Assembly (NCBI RefSeq): GCF_003286085.1
Contig: NW_020825401.1
Location: 186,001 to 250,000 of the forward strand
Origin: Drosophila persimilis
Taxonomy: Eukaryota > Arthropoda > Insecta > Diptera > Drosophilidae
DNA: 64,000 bases
Reading direction: 5' to 3'
Shown piece by piece: positions 21,775 through 30,860 of this stretch (its first letter is position 1; every line of letters begins with the position of its first letter). A model generated the notes under the pieces. It was not told where the DNA came from and ran no database searches. It saw only the letters and a program-made list of their open reading frames with translations. Both the position numbers and the translations under genes were made by a program.

Positions 21775-22166
21775 AAATGATAAGTTTATTAGATATTCCT
21801 CCCACTAAACAGGAAGTGGAGCATTATTTTACAGAAAAAAAAATTCAACCAGCTTTCAAATAACAAAAAATAAATTTTTTTTATTCAAATTTTGTAATAT
21901 TAGGTTAAGATAAAAATTAAATAAAAAATATTTATAAAAAAAAAAATTTAACATTTCACATAGGAAAATATGCACCGGCAACAAAGTTCAACTTTAACCC
22001 ATTATTATTATTATTGTGAAGCTTTTAGACACTGTAGCATACTTTACTTAAGCAGATTAAAGTTTGAAAGATTTGTCTTTCAAATGCAGTTTGTTTCATG
22101 AAGATATCTTTATTTTTTCAGAAGTTATTAATTTAGCAAGCTGAAACGGCGGTATTCGCCTCTGTG
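21775..22166 (+). other. Transib 3' part: transposase C-terminus and right end
   Basis: Removing element B joins this stretch in frame to the transposase upstream. It adds ISLLDIPPTKQEVEHYF and ends at a TAA at 21861-21863. A very AT-rich 3' region and the right terminal repeat (ending ...TTCGCCTCTGTG at 22166) follow. Confidence 0.6.
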
Positions 22167-22893
22167 CGGCACTGGTTCGACTGCCGGTTCTCCTCCGCGT
22201 TTTTAGTGAGCGCGACCCACTTTGGACCCCCCCAATCGTGGCTCCGCCGCTCTAACGACTGGGGCCAGCGATTCTTGGCACGAAGCCCAAATCCGCCTTT
22301 CAGTCGGCACCTGACGCGTTGGATCTCACTCGACTCACTTGGCTTTTCGGCACCTCACCCACTGTGAGGTTGGGACCTTTGGCTCTTGGCTATAGGCTCG
22401 AGTCCGCCTCTCAATCCTCACACAACGTGTTTGCTTTCCAAAGTTTTTCGTCTCTTGTTGGGTCTCACCCTTGTTGCTCACTTTTCACTTTTGCACTTGA
22501 TACCTCCGCTGGCTGACTGTCCCCCTTCATGGCCGTGGCCTTCCTCTTATAGCCTCGCTTCTGCGTCGGCGTCGCTGACGCCGCCTGGCGCTAACGGCAC
22601 TTTCCGCCATGCGGTGCCCGTACTTTTTCATCGGTGTATCCTTCATTCTCCATTCGCTTCATAACAGGGCCTGGCCGGGGGCGTGATCTCATGACCATAT
22701 ATGGTCATGCGCTGGGCCACTGCCGGCCCGATCCCGTCATCCCGCTGCTCTCACTCCGGGGGTCCTCTCCTCTCATTTTGGATCTCCGGGAGAGGTCCCC
22801 TCGGGAATTCACCACATCCGGATATCCCCGGATAACGGCCGTTAGTCCTTAACCCTGTACCGCCCCCTGCGTGTGGGAATACATTTCCTCACA
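22167..22893 (-). repeat. Element A 5' LTR, distal part (inferred)
   Basis: GC-rich sequence with no supported gene. Removing the Transib insertion joins it to 9613-9798, giving an LTR of about 900 bp that begins TGTGAGGAAATG and ends GTTACA on the minus strand. It contains a perfect 18-bp palindrome at 22691-22708. The LTR call is inferred from the nested structure and the TG...CA ends. The other LTR of A is outside the window, so it cannot be compared. Confidence 0.55.
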
Positions 22894-23284
22894 CCGTATA
22901 GAATCAGTACAGAAAAAATTTTTACTCTTTGCTCTGCGGGGCCTTAACTGGGATGCGGGTGTGAGACTCCCATCGTACTATAGTAGACTGCTATTAGTAA
23001 ACCTCGCATCCTTAGTTATCCGTAGAAAAATGCTTGGTGTGATTTTTATGCACAACTTGATCAGGGGTGACATAGACAGCCCTGATCTGTTGAGCCGCAT
23101 AAACTTCACGATTCCTATTAGACTTACTAGAAATTTTACACCGTTGTTCCTTCCACTTTGTAGACCGAGTTATTCCTTGCATGAACCGTTTAGGGTCTTA
23201 TGCTCGGATTATAATTCCCTCTACCCCATTATATCCACCACTCTTATTAAATTACTAATCCTTACACACCTTTCTAGTAATTAG
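22894..23284 (+). pseudogene. LINE ORF2 C-terminal fragment
   Basis: The frame reads RIESVQKKFLLFALRGLNWD, then LPSYYSRLLLVNLASLVIRR, KMLGVIFMHNLIRGDIDSP and LHEPFRVLCSDYNSLYP. This is typical of the region after the reverse transcriptase in insect LINEs. The catalytic RT part is not in the window. The few codons before 22894 (VWEYISS) belong to the flanking LTR. Confidence 0.7.
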
Positions 23285-23577
23285 TAATTGTATCGGTATT
23301 TGTATTTTGAATACAAGTTAACACATATTACAAGTTATCGCACCACCTTAACTTCATCATCTCGCCACCCCACACATAAACATCTTGCAGCGCTCAGTTC
23401 AGAAATCTGACACAGCACTGACGCTGTTGTGGGCCGTCCCTCACTCCATTGGCCAACGGCAGTCGCCTGATTCTGGCGGATGTGCTGGGATCAGCGAATT
23501 CCATTCTTGCATGAATGGTTCGCGAGCTGGGGATCTGGGTTTAAAATTGAATAAAGAGCGCGTCGCTCCTAATCAAA

Positions 23578-23753
23578 CTCCGGCTAAGCCGTCAACGTAT
23601 TCATTTAATTGGGTTATCGTGCCTTAAGGGCCGGTAATAACGGAAGGAAGTTCTTCCCATCATAATCTCCGGCTAAGCCGTCAATATATTCATTTAATTG
23701 GGTTATCGTGCCTTAAGGGCCGGTAATAACGGAGGGAAGAATCCCATCATAAT
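23578..23753. repeat. Two tandem 87-89-bp repeats at the LINE 3' end
   Basis: Units 23578-23666 and 23667-23753 share ctccggctaagccgtcaa at the start and cccatcataat at the end. They differ by a few substitutions and a 2-bp indel. Confidence 0.9.
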
Positions 23754-23998
23754 CTTCAAAGAAGAGAAGACAATTGGTCACGGACCGTGGCAAGGGACCA
23801 GTTCAACCAAATAGTTCAACTGCATAAAAACATAATTTACATGCTTAGTTTTCTTAGTAATTTTAGTGCTAATTTTCCTCGAATATTAGTCTAATAGCTA
23901 TCTTTCCTGCATGCTCGCGTAACAGCCTTCTGCTGGTTTCAGATGGGCCACTTGACGGCGCAGTAATTGCATCGCCTCTTGCAAGATGCAGTCATTGC
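23754..23998. other. Unassigned spacer
   Basis: Between the LINE end and the first recognisable errantivirus codons. I see no gene. It may be decayed errantivirus pol. Confidence 0.4.
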
Positions 23999-24550
23999 AT
24001 GTCAACGTCCAAAAAAAAATCCATCGAAGATGTAAAATCATCCCTGCAGGATATTCTGTTTTATTTCGACGTAGCAAAAAATGTAGTAGTTGACAGTGAA
24101 AAATCCTTAAATTCAGCGTCCGCTTATGATGAAAGACCAATTGGGAACTCAGATATTTACAGCTTCGCCCTACAAAAGCTCAGGACAGTTTCTCGATAAA
24201 CTCAGTAACAAACAGAAAACCGTTAGAAGTATTCTTCGGTAGAAATGTCACAACAAATCCTGACCAATACGAAATAAGCAGACAAAATAATATTGAAAAA
24301 CTTAAAAATAAACGGGATTCGGATTTTAAAAATCACAACAAGAAAAAAAGCAAATAATACTATACTCACCAGGTCAAGAAATATTCGTAACAATAAACAC
24401 ACGGTAAGGATCAAAATTGTCTCCAAGATTTCAAAAAGAAATAGTAAAAGAAGATAATCAGCCAGCCTCCATTTTTCACATTCACAAATGTTTTCCGATT
24501 TACTTTTGACTACACTAATTGGGGCTCCCGTTTTCACATTTCGCAAGATT
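23999..24550 (+). pseudogene. Errantivirus (gypsy-like) integrase remnant
   Basis: Two conserved pieces are visible in different frames. The first is a catalytic-core fragment (DVKSSLQDILFYFDV followed by a VDSEKSLNSAS segment) at 24025-24120. The second is the C-terminal region near 24215-24310 (TNRKPLEVFFGRNVTTNPDQ). The sequence between them is deleted, and several stops follow. Upstream pol and gag are absent. It is an old, dead insect endogenous retrovirus copy, described here only. Confidence 0.55.
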
Positions 24551-24959
24551 TATTGAATTTATTGAATTAATGAAAACATTTTCGTTGACGAAATGAAAAG
24601 TAAACGGATTTTTATACAACGAAACAAACCTTAATTGCAAAAGGAAAAAAATAGATGACTTATTGATACATTAACATAAACTTGACACCTATATCGGGGT
24701 AATTTAACGTTTGCTTTCTTTATATATAATTTTATTTTAGTTTGGCTAAAGTTTAGCTTAGAAAAAATTTGCCAGAGAAACAACAATTTTCGTTTTGGTG
24801 CAAACAGCAAAAATATGTGAAAACTGGAGAATCTTAAAACGAAAACGAAACGTTTTGGCTGAAAAACGGAGCCTGTCTGATTAACACGACAATAAAAACT
24901 GTGTCAGGAAAAATTGTTCACAAAAGTAACATAAAAAGTTCATAACTTTCCGATATTCA

Positions 24960-25984
24960 TAGGTCCATGTCCATGTCCGTACTAAAATGACAAAATGTTA
25001 TATTACTATGTTACTACAAGATTTATCCGATTGCGGGTTCCATCAGATTATAGCACCACGAATCGGATAATACCCGAAAATACAGTTTTTTTCATGATAC
25101 TCTTCATTCTCTTCCAGATTGACAACATCATTACTCCTCCTACAATTACTAGCTGGATCTATCGAAATAACCAACTATACCGATAGTCATACCTCAGAAC
25201 ACACAAAACTAATTCATGTCATAGATTGAAAACTAATAAAACAAACTCTAGACCAAACTCTTTGGTACATACAAAAAGATCTAAAATATAAAGATTTTTA
25301 CAATACCTTGAGCCATGAAAACCCACTCGACAAAGTAGATCTATAGATATGATCGGCAAGGCATGGAAATAAATAGCCGGAAGTCCCGATCATGAGGGTC
25401 TTAATATGATCCAGAATAATCTTAATGATATAATTTCAAATTATAATAAGCAAATAGTAATAAATACACAATTTGAGAAACGAATAAACAAACTTACAGA
25501 AATAAATAATAGACTTTTGAATACAATAAAAAAAGACAATTCATTCAGCAACGAAATAGCCATTAGTTTTCAAATTCAAACCCGACCTATAAAAAAGAGC
25601 TAACCAATGTGAAATATACAATTCAATGGAAAAAATAAATTTAGTAAACACATTCCTTCTTAATGAAAATTAAATAGAAACAATTAAAGAAAACTTTAAG
25701 GAAATACTAACCCCACTCAATTCAATAGTAAAAAGCTTGAGTTTGCAGACGTCTCAATTGTGTATATTAAAAATACACTACTCTATATTATTAATATCCC
25801 TAACTTAGAAAAACGAAACCTATAAAGATTTCATTATCGTCCGTCGTCCTAAAAAACCTCATTGTTAATTTACTTTTCCACGAAATATTTATTAACGAAT
25901 TAAACACTTATGAAATTAATAAACCATGTTAAGACTAGAATAACGTAAAAATTTCCAAAACAAATAATGTAATCAACTTAAACC
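24960..25984 (+). pseudogene. Errantivirus env remnant, N-terminal and middle part
   Basis: Open pieces at 24995-25186 and 25406-25603 plus fragments in other frames resemble insect errantivirus envelope proteins: a lysine- and asparagine-rich helical region with heptad-like spacing (QFEKRINKLTEINNRLLNT). Many stops and frameshifts make it non-functional. It is interrupted at 25985 by the copia-type element, and the env frame resumes at 29069. Confidence 0.5.
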
Positions 25985-26357
25985 TGTTGGACATGCACCT
26001 ATTGGTGCATATGCCCAAAATATGCGATCCTGATACATTTCCTGGAGCGTGGGTTCCATATAGTTGCGGTGGTTCAATATACATGCATGTGCTGGATAGG
26101 GAAGGGATCTATATAAGTGCAGGTGCCATATAGTTGCGGGGTTCAACTTTTTTTGGATCCAAGAACCAAAGTTCTTGTACCGAAAAGTAAAAACGCAACC
26201 ATTCATATGTAAGGTTTATCTGTGACTGAAAAAATGCTCTGCTCGCGGGCAGATAGAGACCGAAAAAAGGGAAAACAAAAAGGGAGATAAGAGAACGTCG
26301 TTTCGTTACGTCTCTCACCCAAACGTCTACATATTCATATGTCTGTCAATGCGTGCA
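25985..26357 (-). repeat. Copia-type 3' LTR
   Basis: Plus strand begins TGTTGGACATGC and ends GCGTGCA. From 26175 on it matches the 5' LTR at 28843-29067. It holds about 150 bp that the 5' LTR lacks, including two copies of ccatatagttgcggkggttcaa (near 26060 and 26130). Confidence 0.75.
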
Positions 26358-26378
26358 TGCTTACAAATTCCATTTTAC

Positions 26379-26666
26379 TCAATTTAAACTTAACAATTTT
26401 GTAAATTCGACATGCTTTCTCTTAGGGAGACTCTTGGTCAAGACATCGGCAATCATATCTGTTGTACTAGCATATTTTAACTTAACTTGACTTTCTTCTA
26501 CAATCTGTCGTACAAAGTGATATCTAATATCAATATGCTTGGTCCTTGAGTTCCTAGCCAGCTCTTGTGCGCTCAGATTATCACCATATAAGGTAGTTGA
26601 GGTAGCTTCATCTCCACAGCCAATTTCGATGATTAAGCGACGTAAGATGTGCCATGTATTCTGCAT
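26379..26666 (-). pseudogene. Copia RNase H, C-terminal part
   Basis: The product has ATSTTLYGDNLSAQELA, then RTKHIDIRYHFVRQ and IADVLTKSLPKRKH, the conserved end of copia-type RNase H. On its N-terminal side the sequence joins directly to the integrase end, with no reverse transcriptase between. It is a remnant without its partner domains. Confidence 0.8.
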
Positions 26667-26705
26667 GAATACTGATCAACGCCTCCTCGTAGGATACTGG
26701 AATCT

Positions 26706-27467
26706 TTACGTCGCTGGCAACCAGAGCACCAAGAATGTTGTACTCCTTTCTCCAGGTTTGCCGGTCCCAATCAGCCTTGGTCTGCCAGGTCCAACGCGAG
26801 GAGCTGGCTCATCTGACTCAACCTTTTCTGTTGCGCTCTCGTACCCATCAGTACCGCTGCTACTGGGATTCTCCCCGTCAACGCTTGCACCATGGCTGCT
26901 GTCTCCACCGCTGCTGTCAATGTCATCAGTATCGCCGCCAGACTGCATTCTAACATCTGCCTTCGGAAGTTCGAATGTGACTGTATCCTTGTCGTCTTGG
27001 ATCTCGTCAAAGAGAACATCTCGCCTCTCAATCACCTGATGAGACACAGGGTCATACAGTCGATAGCCCTTAGCCGCTACTGAATATCCAATCATGCGAT
27101 ATCCTTTGCCTTTTGGTTGAAGTTTACTCTTCCTTGGACCCTTGTCCAAAGCTACTGCAATGGAGCCAAAAACTTTTAGATGACCAACAAAAGGTTTCTT
27201 ACCAGTCCACGCTTCCATAGGCGTCATACTGGTCAGCGCCTTGGTCGGTGATCGATTCCGTACATACACAGCTGCGTTGACTGCCTCAGCCCACACGGAT
27301 TCGCCTAATCCTGACTGGACCAGCATACATCTTGGCATTTCCACCAGAGTGCGGTTTGCCCTCTCAGCAACGCCGTTTTGCTGTGGAGTATACGCCCCTG
27401 TCAGCTGCCTCTCGATCCCATTAGTTTTCAGAAATTCATCAAACGATTTGTTACATTTGTGATACAT
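26706..27467 (-). pseudogene. Copia integrase, C-terminal part
   Basis: Starts within the catalytic core (AYTPQQNGVAERANRTLVEM, carrying the catalytic Glu) and continues through the GKKPFVGHLKVFGS region typical of Ty1/copia integrases. It then enters a Ser/Asp-rich linker and ends with GRPRLIGTGKP before a frameshift. The linker runs on to SYEEALIS at about 26670 and is cut there by the deletion that removed the RT. Confidence 0.8.
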
Positions 27468-28027
27468 TTGAGACTTTTTCCCGTTTGCCGTTCAACTCGG
27501 GCTTTGAACTCGACGAACTTCTGGAAGACTTCATCCTTTGTCCGCAGGAAATACACATACAAATACAAATACAAATCTTTCATACTGCTGATGTTAAAGT
27601 GGCCGTACCGTTTATGCCACAGGGCACCATCAGCCTTAACCGCCGCAAAACAGTTGTTTTGTTTTCCTCGAAACATATACAAGTTTCCAACTCTGTTCGC
27701 CTTTACAATGCATTCGCCATTTTGGATAACTCGTGCATATTCTTGTCCAAAAGTGACGAAACATTTATTCTGTACAGCGCTGCTCACCGAGAAATAATTT
27801 CCATTCATTTCGGGCACATAGAGAACATTCTTTAACAGCAGCGTGCATATCTCTATCTTCAGCTCTACTTCCCCTTTTCCTTCAGCTTTTAGGAAACCGG
27901 AGTCAGCCAGACCAATCATTTCTGTGTGTTTCTCGAACTTTGTGAATAACTGTTTCCCACAACACATGTGACTTGTGGCACCACTATCCAAACACCACAT
28001 ACTCTTTTTGAAATTATCTGCGTCCAA
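27428..28027 (-). pseudogene. Copia protease and pre-integrase region
   Basis: Protease active site CLDSGATSHMCC is near residue 12, followed by ILYVPEM-type sequence (KNVLYVPEMNGNYFSV) and the pre-integrase motif LWHKRYGHFN. After SSMKDL the frame passes through a short TACAAA simple repeat (27553-27576) and then resumes in the integrase core (YFLRTKDEVFQKFVEF). About 100 codons carrying the integrase zinc finger and the first Asp are therefore missing. The second copy (58785-59162) keeps that region. Confidence 0.8.
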
Positions 28028-28032
28028 CGCAT

Positions 28033-28704
28033 TTAATAGACCGCTGCCCTTTCCACATTTGCGCTCTCCTTCTTACACTGAGCCTTCATATGCCCGCGCT
28101 CACCACACTTGAAACATATCATTGTATTGTTTCTCTTCTTTTGCGCTCTGTGCGCGGCCGGCTTATGTACTGCGGTATATGCCTTTGCGTATTCCTTTTG
28201 ATCTTCTGTGTTTCCCTTTCGTTCGCCTTCTTCCTTCAGTTTTACGCATAGAACATCGAAAGTCGGCAGACTGTCGCGCGTCTCTATGGCGACAGCGAAA
28301 TTTTCGAATTGTTCTGGAAGGCTTGACAACAAAACAATTGAGCGCAGTTCATCATTTAGCTCGATTCCTACTGATCCAAGGCCATCAAGAATATCCACGA
28401 ACTCATTAATGTAGCTTGAAATGCTTTGCCTTTGGTCCATGCGCTTGTTTAGCAATTTCTTGTACAGTTGAACCTTTCGTACAGGTCCACTTGGTTGATG
28501 AACACTTTTTAATTTGTTCCATGCTTCGGACGACTTACTGCAATTTTTAATGTATCCCAACTGTGAAGTTTTCACACTCAATGTGATCATGGCCAGCGCC
28601 TTTTCATCCTTGGCCTGCCAATTCACACCTTCGGGAACATTCGTTGGTAGCAGGTCACCAGATGCCACACTCCACAATTCAGAGTGCACCAACACAGACC
28701 GCAT
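28033..28704 (-). pseudogene. Copia Gag
   Basis: Gag-type helical region (KALAMITLSVKTSQLGYI, YKKLLNKRMDQRQSISSYIN, LDGLGSVGIELNDELRSIVL) followed by a CCHC knuckle CFKCGERGHMKAQC at about residues 200-213. A 22-bp deletion relative to copy 2 (which has gcactgcttgttctccactc at about 59480) shifts the frame right after the knuckle, separating gag from protease. The true N-terminus lies a few codons upstream, with no clear ATG visible. Confidence 0.8.
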
Positions 28705-28828
28705 TTGAATACACCAGGAGTCATAATTTCCCTCCTCTAATTTGTCTATTTTAGCCTCTGAGTCACACCGATGTTAATAGTTCGTAACTAAAACAATCAC
28801 TTTACTTTTTAATTTACAAAATCCGAAC

Positions 28829-28842
28829 CTGGGCCCATAACC
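28829..28842 (-). promoter_or_regulatory. Copia primer-binding site (initiator tRNA-Met half)
   Basis: Plus strand CTGGGCCCATAACC abuts the 5' LTR. It equals the end of the anticodon-cleaved 5' half of initiator tRNA-Met, the unusual primer known for Drosophila copia. Repeated at 60289-60302. Confidence 0.8.
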
Positions 28843-29067
28843 TGTTGGACAGAATTTCGCTGCCGTTGCAAGGGAAGTTCTTGTACCGAAAAGTAAAAAC
28901 GCAACCATTCATATGTAAGGTTTATTTGTGACTGAAAAAATGCTCTGCTCGCGGGCAGATAGAGACCGAAAAAAGGGAAAACAAAAAGGGAGATAAGAGA
29001 ACGTCGTTTCGTTACGTCTCTCACTCATACGTCTACATATTCATATGTCTGTCAATACATGCGTGCA
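28843..29067 (-). repeat. Copia-type 5' LTR (225 bp, internally deleted)
   Basis: Shares the last 180 or so bases with the 3' LTR, but about 150 bp after TGTTGGACA are missing and replaced by gaatttcgctgccgttgcaa. Confidence 0.75.
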
Positions 29068-29068
29068 T

Positions 29069-29562
29069 TGCTAGAGATGGTCATTCTTCAACAAAACCAC
29101 GTTAGCCGTATTAGTAGATTATTGATAGGGAAAGATTCGTCGTTTAATTACAGCAAAGCAGAACACATCGAACCTATAGAAAACATAGATTCCGACTCAC
29201 TCCTCTTAAATAACTTCAACGGAACAATAAAATGGCAAAACGGTTATGAAAAACTGAGGGGCACGTACTTACTAAAGTACTGGAACGATACAATAAGCAT
29301 TAACGAAAATAAATTTACAAACATTCACAAAACTATAACCAAACCACAGACTCCAATGGTACAAGTAGGCCCATTGCAAGAAAAACGCATAAAAATACTT
29401 TTGCTCAAAGCACTCGAAGAACTTCACATCAACAATACGACCCATCTAAACTTCCTTCAAACTCACTCCTCAATAAATAGTATGACTCTTATTACGCTAT
29501 TTACAATTGCAATAATACTGATCATAATGTCAAAAACCACAAAAAGTGATAAAAGTTATTAA
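29069..29562 (+). pseudogene. Errantivirus env, C-terminal part
   Basis: An open frame of about 164 codons ends at a TAA at 29560-29562. It contains FNGTIKWQNGYEKLRGTYLL and a C-terminal hydrophobic segment (about residues 145-160, LITLFTIAIILIIM) followed by a basic tail, the transmembrane anchor layout of errantivirus envelope proteins. It lacks a start and the surface part, which is decayed and lies left of the copia insertion. Without gag and pol it is a relic. Confidence 0.65.
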
Positions 29563-29613
29563 CATATTATATTTTTAAAATTAATTTGAGGACAAATGAA
29601 ATAAGAGGGGAAG

Positions 29614-30129
29614 AGTTAACACCCTAAGAGTTCAATACTCTTATTTCGAATTAAAACAGAAAAAGTAGAAAAATTCTTGCCCAATAGTTTATTACTAACA
29701 ATTTACACAAAAAGTAAAAGCCATTTCCTGCCTAAAACAAGAACCGAACCATTGTATTTCTGGAAGTATTTCAGCACTTCACAAGAAACCATCGCCCCCA
29801 CCCCGTCTTCGACGTCGCGACTGCGATAATTTCGACAATGCAATTCTGATGACTCCGCTGTTCTTTACCCCCAATATCGACCAGCCACATTGATTTCCTA
29901 AAGACAGTCAATTGCCGCTGCCTACAATAATTCTGATGACGCCAACAATTCGGCCGCTGCCGAAGTTCCTCTGTCGCGATTTATAATTCTAATTATAATT
30001 ATTATTCTATTATTCTATAATTCTAGATTTAAGCAGTCGCATTCTGATATTCAATAAAAGCACTTCGCTAAAGTGAATCGAATAAAAATAATCTTTTATT
30101 TTGTCCTCCCAATATGGATAAAATTAACT
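29614..30129 (+). repeat. Errantivirus 3' LTR (516 bp)
   Basis: Preceded by the purine tract aagaggggaag (29603-29613). It starts AGTTAA and ends TTAACT, the short inverted ends used by gypsy-type errantiviruses. It carries AATAAAA motifs near 30053-30090. The 50 bp to 30179 have no assigned function. Confidence 0.65.
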
Positions 30130-30179
30130 TGTATCCACAAGTAGTCGCCACTGTATATATATGATCTACGCATTAATAT

Positions 30180-30555
30180 TGTTAAGCCATTAAGCGTTTT
30201 TAATAACTGTTGCAATTTGAAGTTAATGAAAGTCGAGAGGCTGTTTATAATTCACAATTTATTTGCATATGTAAACCAACTTATCGCGTATGTACATATG
30301 GAAATGATTGGGCGAACGATTGATGCGAGGATGTTAATCTAATAGCTGCGAAGATTAGCTCAAGACTGCCCATGCAAGGGCTGACAGGCCAATCTGCCGG
30401 GCCCTATGCAGCAAGCTTAGACGCGAGCGAGAGCGTTTGATAGCCCGAGAGCGTTAGAGCTGCTCGGGGATGCTGATAAACCGAGTCCGAGAGATTGCGA
30501 CATAAGGAGACGAAAGAATTCCGCTGCATGCGCATATGCGGTAGCAAATGATCTT
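30180..30555 (-). repeat. Element C (BEL/Pao) 3' LTR, split by the D array
   Basis: Matches the 380-bp LTRs at 55761-56140 and 61636-62015. The last 4 bases (tgta, 50654-50657) lie beyond the D array. TGTTAAGC starts it on the plus strand. In the other copies the end is TTTGCA or TTTGTA. Confidence 0.9.
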
Positions 30556-30842
30556 TGTAGCGTCATTTGAATATTAATAATTGTTATTAGGATAGTATTT
30601 CATGAAGTCTAGTGTAAGTTAGGCTAGGGCAAAGCGGGAGCGCAATAAAAGCTCGTTCTCTCGCTCTTGGCGAATTCGCCCCGCTTTGCCACCGTAGGTA
30701 AGGTAGGCTTAGAAGAAATTGTTTGAATATATAGAAAGAAGTCGAGAAAAACCCCTTTTCTTTCGTCGTATTAAAATAAAAAAAAAAATTGCAGTCACCC
30801 AAAATCGGTATTGTTATTTAGAAAAACTATTCTAAAATTTCA
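30556..30842 (+). repeat. Element D LTR1 (287 bp)
   Basis: Starts TGTAGCGTC and ends AAATTTCA. It lacks about 25 bp (gaattcgaacgcacgc and neighbours) that LTR3 keeps. It contains the inverted repeat around AATAAA described for element E. Confidence 0.9.
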
Positions 30843-30860
30843 TGGCGCCCCCGGGTGGAC
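30843..30860 (+). promoter_or_regulatory. Element D1 primer-binding site (tRNA-Asn type)
   Basis: TGGCGCCCCCGGGTGGAC directly after the LTR. It matches the complement of the Drosophila tRNA-Asn 3' end as I remember it. Confidence 0.7.

Larger units (their letters stand above)
9799..22166 (+). mobile_element. Transib-like transposon, copy spanning to both ends (interrupted by element B)
   Basis: Left end TACAGTGGCGATTTC at 9799. On the minus strand the right end reads CACAGAGGCGAATACC at 22166. Over the first 18 bases the two ends agree at 12, and each heptamer is one base from CACAGTG. The flanks are CGGCG on the left and CGGCA on the right, a near-perfect 5-bp GC-rich target duplication as expected for Transib. 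Element B (12286-21774) sits inside the transposase gene, flanked by AATG. Confidence 0.65.
22894..23753 (+). mobile_element. LINE (non-LTR retrotransposon) 3' end
   Basis: Contains the last 130 or so codons of a LINE ORF2 followed by a 3' region that ends in two copies of an 87-89-bp repeat. It is interrupted on its left by element A. The clade (jockey, I or LOA) is uncertain. Confidence 0.65.
25985..29067 (-). mobile_element. Defective Ty1/copia element, copy 1
   Basis: Minus-strand order is 5' LTR, initiator-tRNA-Met-type primer site, gag, protease, integrase, RNase H, 3' LTR. The reverse transcriptase is missing and the integrase core is partly deleted. It sits inside the errantivirus env. 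I find no matching target duplication (aaacc on the left, ttgct on the right). Confidence 0.85.
27573..30555. repeat. Segmental duplication, copy 1
   Basis: Matches 59011-62010, with the offset growing from 31438 to 31460 and then falling to 31456 through small indels. The block covers the copia part, errantivirus env and LTR, and most of C's LTR. It then continues, after removal of the D array, at 50649 onwards (matching 62006 onwards). Confidence 0.9.

Noticed and set aside
23578-23753. CRISPR-like or satellite array
   Set aside because: Only two units without spacers, located at a LINE 3' end.
24223-24546. 107-codon minus-strand frame, very hydrophobic
   Set aside because: It is antisense to the errantivirus integrase C-terminus. 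The hydrophobicity comes from the A-rich sense strand.
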